Shown here: one piece after another, positions 1 through 11,178 of the stretch
How positions within the stretch are numbered: position 1 is the first letter of the stretch
How the letters are laid out: each line of letters begins with the position of its first letter
Origin: Favolaschia claudopus
Lineage: Eukaryota > Basidiomycota > Agaricomycetes > Agaricales > Mycenaceae
Direction: 5' to 3'
Assembly (NCBI GenBank): GCA_037176885.1
Contig: JAWWNJ010000068.1
Span: forward strand, 1,240,001-1,304,000
DNA length: 64,000 bases
The notes under the pieces: generated by a model
Databases searched by the model: none
What the model saw: the letters and a program-made list of their open reading frames with translations, nothing else
What the model was told of the DNA's origin: nothing
Made by a program: the position numbers and the translations under genes

Positions 1-345
1 GGCTGCTCATGCTCCAAATTTGACCCAGAAACCCTCACAAATTCGACGGTAATTTTCGTCAGACGTGCATCAATCAAAAGCAAGTGTATAATACTTAGTC
101 GTCGCCGGATAAAATAGTTGTAGCACTCCTTGAACATACTGTCCCTATATACTTATCTTATCGTTGTAGATCGCTCTTTCCGTGGTCCACGCGAATGAGA
201 CCAAGGGGGAAATGATGTTTGAACGCGGGGGCGGAAATCTCTCACGTGATCGCGTCATGTCGCGTTATGGCGCGTTCATGTCGCCATCGACACGCGCGTG
301 TGTTGGTCAGGCTTTGAGATTCTCTTCGCCTTCGACGCTGCATTC
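1..345. other. Upstream region, no gene seen
   Basis: No supported coding exon. It presumably holds the promoter of the F-box-like gene; a CACGTG hexamer (E-box type) lies at about 243-248, roughly 100 bases before the start codon. Nothing else is recognisable. Confidence 0.4.
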
Positions 346-1215
346 ATGGAGTCACTACCCCTAGAGCTTCATTCTCTCATTGCTGAGCTCGTTTGCGACT
401 CACCTTTCGGGAGGGACTCAATCCGATCCCTCTCCCTCACCAACTCACATTTCAGCGCTATCGCGGCGCCGCTTCTCTTCCATACCCTCGTCATACTAGC
501 CCAGGAGGACCTATTTCGCGCACTGTGGCATCTGGAACCCTCCAAATATACCCCCAGGAAATATACCCGCCGACTTTTCATTAGTCCTTCCATAGCCTTA
601 ACGGAACCAGGTTTCATCTTACACCTGCTCCGGCTCATTTCACCAGACTTGCGCGACTTGGTCGCGATATTTTCCTCCCCCTCGACATCCAGTGCCCTGC
701 TCGGGGCCATTTTCCGTATCCGGTTTCCCCAACTAAAATCGTTAACGGTCGACGGTTTCTATCCGTTACCCCGTCCCGGGTTTTTCCCCGCCCTCACCCA
801 TTTGCATCTTGCGGGCAATCGCAGTCCTATCGGACTAACCGCAGTGCTGCCTCTCGCCTGCCCTAAATTAACGCGTTTCCGCGTTTCTGGGTTAAAGGGT
901 GCTCCAGCGTTTGCGAGCGAACTTTCGGAGGCGTTGGAGGAAAATGCTGGGGATTCGTTTCTCCGGCGACTTGACAGTGTGTCTGTGGAGATTCAGAAGC
1001 AGTCTGGCATCAAAAACAAAGCTCAAGTGGCAGCACTGAAAGAAGCGCAGATGCGATGGATGCTTGCGACCCTGGAGCAGGCGGTGGAGATCAACAGGCA
1101 GGAGGCAAAAGAGAAGGGGAAGAGTTTTCCTCACGTTGAAATCGCGGAAGAGAAGGAGAAGGGGTTGGATGTGAATGCCTTGAAAGCGGCTTGGCTCGCC
1201 ATGAGATGCCCTTGA
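346..1215 (+). CDS. F-box-like protein
   Basis: Single-exon gene of 289 codons plus stop. I chose the ATG at 346 because the protein then opens with an F-box-like segment (LPLELHSLIAELV, residues 4-16, then a Leu/Ser-rich SLTNSHFSAIAAPLLFHTL stretch), typical of fungal F-box proteins; an in-frame ATG at 298 would add 16 unremarkable residues. F-box segments bind Skp1 and recruit substrates to SCF ubiquitin ligases. The middle has irregular leucine-rich spacing (FPQLKSLTVDGF, FPALTHLHLAGN) as in LRR-type F-box proteins, and the C-terminal third is charged and helical. The family is very large in agaricomycetes, so the substrate cannot be inferred. Confidence 0.75.
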   Translation: MESLPLELHSLIAELVCDSPFGRDSIRSLSLTNSHFSAIAAPLLFHTLVILAQEDLFRALWHLEPSKYTPRKYTRRLFISPSIALTEPGFILHLLRLISPDLRDLVAIFSSPSTSSALLGAIFRIRFPQLKSLTVDGFYPLPRPGFFPALTHLHLAGNRSPIGLTAVLPLACPKLTRFRVSGLKGAPAFASELSEALEENAGDSFLRRLDSVSVEIQKQSGIKNKAQVAALKEAQMRWMLATLEQAVEINRQEAKEKGKSFPHVEIAEEKEKGLDVNALKAAWLAMRCP

Positions 1216-1539
1216 TAAGTACGGTTATGGTCACTGTGCGATTTACATGTTGATATGACGCCTCAATCTGAGGCTGGCGTTGATTCAAGCCACAATGCAC
1301 TGAATATTGGATGCATATTGTTGAAGTGTATCTTGAATACGGCGCCTCGTACTTAATGTACATGTTTTCTCGAATCTTGAATCTGAAGGAGGTGTATTTT
1401 GAATGCTCGAAACTGGAGGTAATAAAGATTCTAAGGCTACAATGCTATAAGTACATCAAACATAATATCTATAGATCAGACGCGTCACGGTCCTTCACAT
1501 TTTACAGTGCCCTTGAGTTTGATTTCGAGGAAGAGTCCT
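1216..1539. other. Intergenic, convergent 3' ends
   Basis: Lies between the 3' end of the F-box-like gene and the 3' end of the minus-strand orphan gene. AT-rich; no coding signal. The homology of the left inverted-duplication arm stops at about 1,540. Confidence 0.4.
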
Positions 1540-2526
1540 CTACATTCCAACAGAAAGATAATGCGCATTCAACGCCCACTGCGCGCGGAACGTCTTTCCA
1601 TCCTTGGTGTAAAGCTCCACGAGTCGCACCTGGTCGTACATGACGCCGTCGACTCCGAGACGCATCGAGCCGTCGACCTCCATGAATTGCGCGTCCTTGC
1701 GGGTCTAAGATCCAAGTGAGCAGATTAGATTAGAACGCGAATGGAATTAATGAGAGAAGAAAGGATAGGAGAAGGAGGACGTACGTTTGCGAAGTTTTTG
1801 AATAATTGGGTGGCCTGGGCACCGAGCATCGCGCGCGTAACATGACGGCGGGTGTTGGGATCGACCAGCGTGAAGGTGTAGCTTGCTGGTCGGTATCCTG
1901 GCCACTGAAAGGAAACGAGTAGTCAGTGACCGCGATCGAATATAAGGAAACGAAGAGGCGAATTGACACGTACCTCGATGAGAAACTCAGCCTCCGCATA
2001 TCTCATAGTATGGGGTGGCATGAACTCGTTCAAAATATCGTTCCCCGCCACCATATAGTGCGACTGCGAGTACTCCAGATTCAACAGCGCAACGCCGGCA
2101 GTGCACGGCCCCGTTGTCGGTCGGTAGGACACACTGTGCGGGAAATCTTTCGTCAACCCGCGATTGATGGTGAGGAGGTGCTTGTTGTTGTGCCAGTAGT
2201 CCGCGGGACGGCTGTCGATCTGAGTGGGTGCAAGCAGGGGCCGAGGAGGAGGAGGGGGTGGCATCATGTGCGACTGCGAATGAGAGTGTATGTAGTAGTT
2301 CTGTTGCGCTGCCGAGTTGCCACCGGGAAAGCCTTGTGAGGCATAGAAGTCGGCGTTGCTGGGCTGGCCGCCATTGAACCACTATGAACGGAAGGGAGGA
2401 AGGCGCATTTGTGAGAGGCAAGAATTATGGATGGTGGCGCGGATAACTCACAGAAGCATTATTGGGATATGATTGCCCATAACCGCGTTGCGAAAACCCT
2501 GCATTGAAGTGGGAATAGCCGGACAT
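1540..2526 (-). CDS. Pro/Gln/Asn-rich orphan protein (left copy)
   Basis: Four exons on the minus strand: 2526-2452, 2381-1974, 1904-1785 and 1704-1540, coding for 255 aa. The N-terminus is Gly/Tyr/Gln/Asn-rich and low in complexity, followed by a run of six prolines. The second half is an ordered-looking domain with conserved Trp, Tyr and Arg residues (for example ADYWHNNKHLLTINRGLTK in exon 2). I do not recognise a family. The exon lengths are identical to those of the copy at 24,006-24,980 and the protein is nearly the same, which supports real selection on both. A TATA box sits at 2608-2601 and a GC-rich palindrome at 2634-2647. Function unknown. Confidence 0.85.
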
Positions 2527-2600
2527 GGTAAAATTGTAGAGAGACGTTCTAGTAAGTGGAGAGTCGGAGATAGGATGAGTTGAAGAGACGAAAGCCGCCC

Positions 2601-2608
2601 CTTATATA
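2601..2608 (-). promoter_or_regulatory. TATA box of the left orphan gene
   Basis: TATATAAG on the minus strand, 75 bases upstream of the ATG. The same octamer is at the same relative place in the right copy (23,922-23,929). Confidence 0.7.
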
Positions 2609-2633
2609 GCTTGTACAGGAGCCAAATAGTGGC

Positions 2634-2647
2634 GGCCACCGGTGGCC
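2634..2647. promoter_or_regulatory. Perfect 14-bp palindrome in the orphan gene promoter
   Basis: GGCCACCGGTGGCC, 26 bases upstream of the TATA box. A 12-base core (GCCACCGGTGGC) is kept at 23,884-23,895 in the right copy at the same spacing. A dimeric DNA-binding protein is the likely reader; this is inference from symmetry and conservation. Confidence 0.5.
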
Positions 2648-3697
2648 AGCGCTGCATTGTCCCCTCAAATGCTTTGACCCATTATTTTGATTGTCCATTT
2701 CCGGCTTTGAATGAGCAAGCGGGTTTGGTCTGGCCGTCGCAAACAGCGGCTGACATAAAGGCGTCCTCCTGCTTTGACCTTGAAATCGACCCTTCACGCT
2801 TTGAGTCTTGAGGGCTATTTGACACGAAACTGCGCGGTCGCCGCCGGTCGTAAGCTTGTCCGGAAGTGGAGCCAGGTGGTAAGTACAAGGATTCTGATGG
2901 AGTTGAGTTGTAGACTCGTCGACCATGATGCGAAGCTCAAGCGACCGCCATAGTCCTCGCATCGCACTCGCAGAATTGTGAAGGACTTGTCACTGACTTG
3001 TCACTTGCATGCACTCTTCATTAATAGCGGGGTGGGTAGCCCTAGTCTCTTGTAAACAGACGCTACAACATAAAAGTCCTCGTACCTGCGGTATAGGGTA
3101 GCCCATAGTATGTAATGAGAGAGTAACCCTCAAGCGTCTCTAGCTGAGCCTTGTGAAAAATGGCAATATCTCGCTCAGGGATCGACTGGGATCGACCTTG
3201 TGACGAAGACAAGACGAAGAAAAGTTTAAAGAGAAGGACGTGGCAGGTGCCGAAAAAGCCGGATAGGCCTGGGAAATCTCCGGCGGTTGCCGCAAGACTT
3301 TGTCACAGTTGAAGTTAAGTTGAAGTTGCAACAAAGTTATAACTTCTAAGTGCTCTAAGACTGCTTCTACCAAGCGTCATAGACCTTGCTCATCTACCGC
3401 GCCGAATATTCTGGCGTCTAATATCCGATATTTGATTCAGCAACAGTGTCTCGAACAAGACAGAACTTCGTGCAGATTAGGTACATACCTGAAACTAGTA
3501 CGAAGTAAGTACTCAGGTGACCCGGCAATGGAAATGCTATCGATGAAGAACGGGTTTTAGATGTAGAAAGCATACTCTCTATGATTCCTACAAATAACAA
3601 TCGTAGACTAGTAGAACGCGCGGACGTTCATTCAGACGATCGAAAATGCGCATCGTGCCCAGTACTGGTGACGAAGTGCAAATTGCGATTCCATCCG

Positions 3698-5809
3698 TCA
3701 CCAATGAAGTTCAGTAATCGTATTCCCCAATCCATCCACGAGCGCACGAATTGAATTATAGCACTCGCCCTCGGCAACCTCCCCTCTTTCCCGCTGTTCA
3801 TTAAGCTCCTTCATCCGCGCGTGATATATCGGATATGAACACCTCATCGGGAAAACCCTATAATTGTTCCCAATTCCATCGGGAAAAAGCATCACGTCGA
3901 GATTCAACTCCCCCTTTGCATCCTCCGCCCTCTCGACCGTCTCCTTCCAGGGGTATTTTACCTCGTACGACCGCGACGAGACGTCAACGGGAGGCCATTT
4001 ATCTGTTGACTCGAATTTGAGAGCTACTTTCCCTGACGTATAGTCGAAGGTGATGTAGCAGGGGCCGCCGGAGTCTTGGAACAGGGCAAGCAAACGATAG
4101 AGGTACGCGGTTTTTTTGACTCGGAGGTAGTCGTGGTGGACGAGGTACCGCATGAATGCCAATGATCGGGGCGAGATGGTATCTGGGACCGGGGATTTGC
4201 AGACTCTGCGATGATGAGTAATCCAGTCGGTCTCTTGGCATGTTTTGGAGCAATAAGAGACGGAGCGGCAGCGAGAACAGCGCCGAAATTCGGTCTTTCG
4301 GGCGGTTTGACGGCACTATGAATGGCGGCGTCAGAGGATTTCGGGTCGGAGATGGCAGAAGTTACTTTCAGATTGTCACAGAACTTGAGCGGGACATATT
4401 CCGTATCGAACTCTGTTTTTATTTTGATTCGTTCATGGGCCAGATCCATAAAATGGGTCCATTGGGCGAGCAGCGGTGAACGTGGGTGGAGAACGAGTCC
4501 CATATCACGCATCCGCGCCAGTGATTTCTGCATTTGATTCAGAACGGTGTAGTGGCAGAGATAACCAGGGAGAAATAAGCGCAATATGTCGAGGTGCCAT
4601 CCTAGGATACTCTCCGCGCAATCGTGAGGATGCGGTGAATCGTCCATGGGAGCACTGTGGCGAGTGATGAGCGGAAGCAAGCCTGCAGCCAGGGCGTCAA
4701 CGACGCCGTCGATGCCCGGCTCGCAGCGCAGATTTTCGCAAATGAAGGTGATACAGATTAGCAGGACCCGTGATGGGAGGGTATTATCCTCCGAATGATT
4801 GTTGATCCAAGGCTGCAACGCTGTTGCTAGACGAGTGACAACCTTGAGAGCCCCGTGAGGAATAATGTAGCCCCGTCCCTGGTCCATACGTATCTGAAAA
4901 AAGTTCAGACCATGCCAGATAGACTTGAATTGACCATAAGTAAGTTCTCCGTCGTTGACGTCCTCTGTTATACCAGCCATGTGGTCGACGATAAGGCGAC
5001 CGAGATCAAACTCTGTCCCACCAGCGCCTTTGACAATCTCGTCGTGGTATTCCGGGACATCCCACTCCAACATTCGAGCGACAACATGACCCAGATGTTC
5101 GGCGCATGTTCTGCGGGTGCGATCGTCTCGTATAACGTGAGACCAGATCTTGGCTACGACACGGCGGATCCCTGACGTCTCTGTCACGCAAGGTTCGAGT
5201 GTATTCTCTGCGGGAGCCCTGCAAAACGCGATCCCAGCGATCACCCACAAGTGCATCTGAGACATGTAGTTTTCCTCGATGTCGATATCCTCGTCGTCAA
5301 AGTCGTCGGCGTCGGCATCCAGATACGCAAACGAGTTCGCTAGAATTCGGCTGTAGAAGCTTTGAAAGGCGATACAAGGCCAGAGTCGTTGCCAGAGCTC
5401 GTTGATACAGTCCAAAGGGAGAGTGTGGTGGCGAGTATAGGCTGCTATTCCTCGCATGGCTTCTCTCAGCAGCGCTGTCTTCGAAACTGGAAGATCCAAA
5501 ATCGCCGGCTGGTCTGGCATGCGGACATTGAAGGTCCCTGGTGTGGGTATCGCGTCCGAGACAAGATTGTTGTAGAACACAGGAAGAAACTGGATAATAT
5601 GACTGGGAATTGGATCTTCCTCGCAGAGGTCCCAGACATGAGACTGTAGCTCTTCGAGGTCTTTTAGAGAGCCATTGAAAGCTCGTGTTGCCAGAGGCTT
5701 GCATGATGGTCAGAGCCTATACTTAAACGCGGCAAAAGAAAAAAAATGAACATACGATAATATTGCGCGGGAGCTGCCTAATATTCGCGAATCGCAAAGC
5801 GTCGTGCAT
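3698..5809 (-). CDS. MYND-type zinc finger protein (intact left copy)
   Basis: Three exons: 5809-5756 (54 bases), 5697-4366 (1,332) and 4315-3698 (618), with introns of 58 and 50 bases; 667 aa. The MYND finger straddles intron 2: Cys458, Cys463 (C-x4-C, as in agaric MYND proteins), Cys475, Cys478, Cys484, Cys488, His497 and Cys501, with the usual Tyr before the third pair. MYND fingers bind proline-containing peptides. The helical 440-residue N-terminal region has an Asp/Glu stretch (about 124-138) but no domain I recognise. The C-terminus is well conserved among the three copies here. This is the only one of the three with an uninterrupted frame, so it is probably the functional member. Start chosen because exon 1 is conserved in all three copies. 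Confidence 0.9.
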
Positions 5810-6079
5810 GCGGTGGTTGGTAAGAGGTGAGTAGGTCACGGTCACGTTGCGAACAAAGGGCCGCAAGCACATCAGCACAGCATTGCTTCTTGCCTTCCAC
5901 GCTCAACCAAGTACTTGCAGTCAAGCGAAATAGCTTTGTGGGATCGGAGAGTGACTGTTTCTCCGTGCTCTGTTCACCTCTCGTGAGCCAAGCTTCCCAT
6001 TGAACTTCAACGCATAGAAGCAGGTGACGTCACCGTCTTTCGCTTCGAATCTCCCACCACATCGCACGCAGCTTGAGGA

Positions 6080-6802
6080 ATGGTATCAAAAAGAAAAGCA
6101 GAAACTGAGGCGAGGACGGGGGTGGAAGAGACCAAGGATAACTCAAAGCGTCGCACAAAGTCCAATCCGGCTCAACTGGACTCGGACTCGGATACGGAGA
6201 TTCGGGATACCTCCATACCCGAAGGATGGAAACCGTACCCAATCTCCAAAGTCTACCGCCTCATCGAACCCGGGCCCGTCTTGCTCGTAACCACAGGCTC
6301 TCTGACCGACGGCACGCACAACGTCATGACCATCGGCTTCCACATGGTCATGCAGCACGAATCCCCGCCTCTCATCGGAATCTGTCTAGGAACTTGGGAC
6401 GCGAGTTTCGCCGTTCTCAAGAAGCGCCGCGAATGCGTTCTCGCTATACCGAGCGTTGAGATGGCCGACGTCGTCGTTGATGTGGGGAACTGCTCTTCCG
6501 ATGATGAAGGGATGAATAAATGGGAAAAGTTTGGGCTGGAGGCACTACCAGGTGGGAAAGTCGAGGCGCCGCTCGTAGGCGGAAAAGACGTGATCGCAAA
6601 TATCGAATGCGTTGTGGAGGACACGAAGATGGTTTCGAAATATTCGATGTGGGTGCTGAAAGTGGTGGCGGCCTGGGAGAATCCTGTGAAGAAGGAAACG
6701 GCGCGGATGTTTCACCATCGTGGAGATGGTACCTTGGTGATCGATGGAGAGATATTGAATCTCCAGGACAGAATGGTGAAGTGGAAAGAGTATCAAGATT
6801 AA
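6080..6802 (+). CDS. Flavin reductase-like (FMN-binding split barrel) protein
   Basis: Single exon, 240 aa. A basic, charged N-terminal 45 residues precedes a domain with the sequence pattern of the flavin reductase-like family: YPISKVYRLIEPGPVLLVTT, then HNVMTIGFHMVMQ, a PPLIGICLG strand and a SDDEGMNKWEKFGLE helix. Family members bind FMN and reduce flavin or act as flavoredoxins. The substrate and electron donor cannot be told. The Lys/Arg-rich start could be a nuclear or organelle signal or simply disordered. Its 3' end converges with SEC24, with under 100 bases between them. Confidence 0.8.
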   Translation: MVSKRKAETEARTGVEETKDNSKRRTKSNPAQLDSDSDTEIRDTSIPEGWKPYPISKVYRLIEPGPVLLVTTGSLTDGTHNVMTIGFHMVMQHESPPLIGICLGTWDASFAVLKKRRECVLAIPSVEMADVVVDVGNCSSDDEGMNKWEKFGLEALPGGKVEAPLVGGKDVIANIECVVEDTKMVSKYSMWVLKVVAAWENPVKKETARMFHHRGDGTLVIDGEILNLQDRMVKWKEYQD

Positions 6803-6899
6803 CCCAATGACACGGAATACAAAAAATGTGGGGGAATATATACACAATGTTGGACCTGCGCTGGATACTGAATTTGTAGTTATATCGATATTTCACTGC

Positions 6900-9800
6900 T
6901 CAACCCTTCTGTCAGCGTCGGGACGTTCACAAACGAAAACTCTCGTACCTTTGCATTGATTTTCGCCGCTATTTCGCTCAAAAACGCTCGGTAGCTGAAC
7001 CGCACGCCGTCCACATGGTCATGAATGAGACTTTGCACCATGGCATTGCGCAAAGCCATTGGAGATGTGGCGTCGTCCTTCACCACGTATACTGTCGGAC
7101 GAATCACATCTCGATGTTCGCGAATTTTTCCTATGATAGCGGTGATTCGCTGCGAAATTGCAGTATCGAGCTCCGGAAGCTCCATCTTAACGAACGAGTT
7201 AGGCCAAGTATACCCCACACGAAAACAAAGGAGACGAAAACACACCTTGCCGCTTTTAAGCTCTCCGTAATTCTCGACACCAAAGACATCTTGAATGAGA
7301 AGAGGGACTGCGTCAGGAGCGACGACGAGATACATAATCTGCCCGTCGTTGATGAGATACAATCCGTGTCTCTCCCACCAGGTCCCGGTCAGTGGCAGAG
7401 GTGTGGGCATGATAAGAGTGCCTTCGTTACCGACGAAGCCGACCTTGAATGAACGTTCATTGAGAATCGATTACAGAAAGAGGGAGGTTGAAACGACGCA
7501 CCTCCGGAGGCATGTTATGCAGCGAATATATATCAGGATAGATATATCGAATCAACTCCTCCGGGGAGGCTGAGGCGAAGACAACTCGCACGTAAGCGCG
7601 CACGTCGTGTACCGTCTGAGTATCAGCATGGATAGCCAACTGCCTGCAAATTTCAATGCGCATTCGGCAAGTATCTTAGATACAACACAACACACACCTT
7701 CTTAAACGCCCCCAACATCAAGATAGGAAACATCCTCAGGTTTTCTGGAAGCCGAAGCTCCATCCTCGACGACGACGCCTTATCCGCTGTCGCGTACGCC
7801 TCACACACATCTGCGACTTTCTTCGCAAGCTTCTGTCGGCGGAATTCCAAAGCAAAAGCCGAAGATGTGCGCTGTACGGTTTGTTTCAACAGGAGGACCG
7901 TGATAGCCTTGACATCTGACGAGGCGAACACCTCTTGAATGATGCTTGTGGTTGGGAGCGCGAGATTGAGGACGCGGATGCGTCGTTCGCCTAAGAGCAA
8001 GTAATATCGGGAATGAATCAATCCTTGAAAGGGATAAACGGATGAAGCTTGAGTAGAACGCACCAGAAGACGTCGTATGAAGCACCGCCGTCTGGAAAAC
8101 GACTATCGGATCCATAAGCGTCTCCTCAATTTGCAGCTCAACAGCATAAGACTGGTTGACGGCAACGGTAGGCATGATCACGCGGTCGGATTGGATGGAG
8201 AAGAAGTTGCCGTGCATGGATTTGACTGCGATACCTGTAGCATGTTTTCAGTCAAGAATCAAACGAAAAAATACAAGAAACAGAAAGATAGATTGAACGA
8301 GGAATGAACGCGCACCTTTTGAACAACGCACACGCATCTCCGCCTCTAGCATGCGCGGCATCGCCAGCACCCTCACAAACTCGGCGGCGAATTTGACTGC
8401 GTCCTGAGCAACGTCGAAGTTGGGGTAGTAGAAGAGCTGCCCGGAGGTGTAATGCGGAACCGATGCTACAAAAAAATCTCATTTATCATCAATACGATAT
8501 GGAATGAAGTATAAACCCACACAAAGACGAGACGCCCATATACTGATCTTTCCTCCCTGCCAAGAACATATCGACAGAGACGCAGGGCTCGATGCAGGAG
8601 GCGGCGAATGCGTGGTAGAAAGCGGCTGCGGAGTGTTCCGCTTCCGGAAATTCCTACATACATACCATGGGCATTAGCCTTGTCGGAGGTCAAAAGATAA
8701 CATCCAAATGAGCACCTTTTGGGTGTCCTGCCGCCCATATGCCTTGAATTCAAGCTCGCCTCCCTCGAGCGTCGGCGGAGACGCAGATAGAAGGATGATC
8801 TTTCCGCCCGTCGAAGCCTTCAGATGGATATATCAGAAAGGTGGTACGAGCAAAATGGTACAATGAACGACGTACGAGTATAGCTAGCGCGGATTCGAGT
8901 GCAGGACCAAGGGCGCTCGGCGTTGTATGTGCATCGGCGAAAATAGTGGGGAGGCGGTCGAGCAATGCCTCGAAGGAGGGACGAAATTCTGAGAAGTTGA
9001 CGAGGAGCTCTTCCGGGCTTCGTGGGAGGTAGGTTTCTTGCAGGTCAGAGATGACGATCATAGAGAATTGGGCTTTGCGCTAATTGTTGCGGTGGGCGTC
9101 AGTCACTTGGGTTGCCGTCGACACTTATGAAAGACGACGTGAGCTCACAGTCATGACGAAGAAATTGAGCGAGCCATCGTAGCAGACAAAGGCGGCTTTC
9201 GTGTGGTGTTGGGGATCGGGTATGTTATCGAGGTTTTCGGAGATCGTGCGTACTGCGGTTTGGAAGTAGCCTTCATATGGGAATGAGATCCGAGCGAACA
9301 GCAAAGGGAGTCGAAAAGGACGGACCGGAGGTGATAGCACCCTGGCTGACGTCCAGAAGAAACACATATGCAGGCGCCGCGGGCGTGCGATTCGTGTATT
9401 CGGCTGTAGCGACGAATTCGACGACGGGGGAAGTGAGTTCAATGCGATCGCCATTCCCGAGTCCGGCTCGGCGATTCCATTCGAGGGTGTCGTTGGGTAA
9501 GCCACAGAGAGAACATCGCCAGCTGCGGTGCACACGATCAATGAAGGTACTAAACTACTGAGATGATTTACTGACCGACTGCCACCGTCGATAAACTGAA
9601 CGTATGGATTGAGGTAGGCTTTGCAGCCGCGACACCTGGTGATAACACCGTCTTCTATCACAGGGATAGACTCTTCGCCGCCTCTGTAAGGCGAGATGAC
9701 GAGCCCGAGAGGAATTCTTGAGCTGTAGTGCAGGGGCTCTGATTTGGGGACAGCAAGTAGAGTGGGGGATTGGTATAATGTGGCTAGGGATTGATCTGCT

Positions 9801-10048
9801 GAGGCGATCGATGGAGGGAGACGAATTTCTGGTCGCGGAGTATGTAGATCTCGGGGATGGGGCGGATAGGACATGAGATCGACGTAGTTTGGCTCCGCAG
9901 GGGTATCGCCAGGAATGAGCGAATGTGGAACATGGGTATCGACGGACTGTTGGGTCTCAGCTGCGCCATAGTAGACTTGATTTTCGCCCGGAGCGTATTG
10001 GCGCTTTTTTGGGGCGGAGGTCATTGCGGGAGGGGGAGAAGTAGACAT
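6900..10048 (-). CDS. SEC24: Sec24, COPII coat cargo-binding subunit
   Basis: Thirteen exons: 10048-9576, 9522-9326, 9270-9149, 9079-8876, 8817-8716, 8653-8521, 8465-8316, 8234-8064, 7990-7698, 7639-7502, 7443-7246, 7185-6949 and 6908-6900, summing to 808 aa. Sec24 pairs with Sec23 in the inner COPII coat and selects cargo at ER exit sites. The zinc finger is clear: Cys139, Cys142, Cys161 and Cys164, spacing C-x2-C-x18-C-x2-C, with the typical AYLNPYVQFID. The trunk domain follows (YVFLLDVSQGA), then beta-sandwich, helical and gelsolin-like segments (GLYLINDGQIMYLVV; DDATSPMALRN). The N-terminal disordered part is short (about 110 residues). The last exon is only nine bases and is the least certain part. 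Confidence 0.9.
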
Positions 10049-11178
10049 GACTCGAGCTTCGTCAGTGATATAAGATGAATTCTCGATGAGATTCGCTGAG
10101 ACGTGTCCGGTACGTGGACAAGAGATATTATATGTAACGACCTGATGTGGTCCGAAATGGATGGATTCTTAGAAAATTTGGTGCGAGTCAAAAAAAAAAT
10201 TAGACAGACCTACGCTAGATAGCTGCAGGTGCACAGAATGAGTGCCTCTACGATCTTGAACGTGGTGAGTGAAGGACCAGTGTGCTGAATATTGACCTCA
10301 ATGTGGATGACGTGGTCGAGTGGAATATGTGATGGCTGCCTGGGAGATTGCGAAGGCGGCGCAGCCACGTAGTCCGATGGAAAAGAGGGCAACGAATACT
10401 ATGGAGAAGAGTGGAATTTGCGATTAGAGTTAGAGAATCCTAGGAACCCAAAAGGCGCCAAAAATACTCAGTTGTGGGCCGATTTTAGTTGGAAGAAATC
10501 CGGGTAGCCCAGAGTCAAGCGTGATAAAAGCGTAGATTAGAAATTTATGGCCTATAGGGTCCCCGTATCGACAGTTGAGACCAGCGAGGATGGTAGACGA
10601 ACCAGGAGGTGGGCGGCCGAACAAACCCGGAGACTATGGCTCCTCGTCGGCCGACCGGTGTCCGAGCCCTTGTCTGCCACGACCACGCTGTCGACCAGTC
10701 ACCAAGAGTCGTTACTGTACAGAAACGGGAGGATTTTGCTGCTTCTCCTTTGTACCTGCGGATCCTGCTTTGTTGTCTCTTTTACTTCTTCCCAGTCAAT
10801 TCTCGCATCTTGCCATTTCTTGACTTTTTTCGCTCCAAGGCCACTCCGAGAATTCAAGAAACAAGAGCAAGCCTTCCACAGCGCAATACCCCCAGCTGTC
10901 TGAGGCTCGACCTCTCAGTGGCAGAAGCTTGCTTGCAGCGAAATTACATGTCAGCCCTCGTCTGACTCTCAATGAGAAAATTTGTCAGCCTTAGGAATCC
11001 CGCCCGGCGTCGAGAGTTTGGGAAGCAGCAAGGCGGCATCGGGCGGTGAAGCGACATAAACTTCTCATAGCTGGCGGTCCCGGGCGTTGTCTGACTTAGC
11101 TGACTGTATGTGGGAGGAAAATTGAAGCCTCATAAATGTCGCTCCCAATTCACCTTACGCACTCGCACATTCATCTCT
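10049..11178. other. Divergent intergenic region, SEC24 / dehydrogenase
   Basis: Shared upstream region of two divergent genes. A 62-codon open stretch on the minus strand (about 10,398-10,207) begins right after a splice-acceptor-like CCATAG, so a small gene or 5' UTR exon is possible. I could not link it to an upstream coding exon and do not call it. Otherwise nothing recognised. Confidence 0.35.

Larger units (their letters stand above)
2527..3697. other. Intergenic region within left duplication arm
   Basis: Separates the MYND-finger gene from the orphan gene; both read leftwards. It contains the orphan gene's TATA box and palindrome, and a segment near 3,240-3,300 (GGCTTTTTCGGCACCTGCCA on the minus strand) that is conserved in the right arm at about 23,361. 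No supported coding exon. Confidence 0.5.
1540..5900 (-). repeat. Left arm of inverted segmental duplication
   Basis: This 4.36-kb stretch matches 20,700-24,980 in reverse orientation. The match runs through coding exons, introns and the intergenic region. Both arms hold the same two genes in the same order, with identical exon lengths in the orphan gene (75/408/120/165 bases). The outer end near 5,900 (GGAAGGCAAGAAGCAATGCT, read on the minus strand) matches about 20,701. The other end stops at the orphan gene's stop codon. The intergenic parts are visibly diverged, so the duplication is not very recent. Confidence 0.9.
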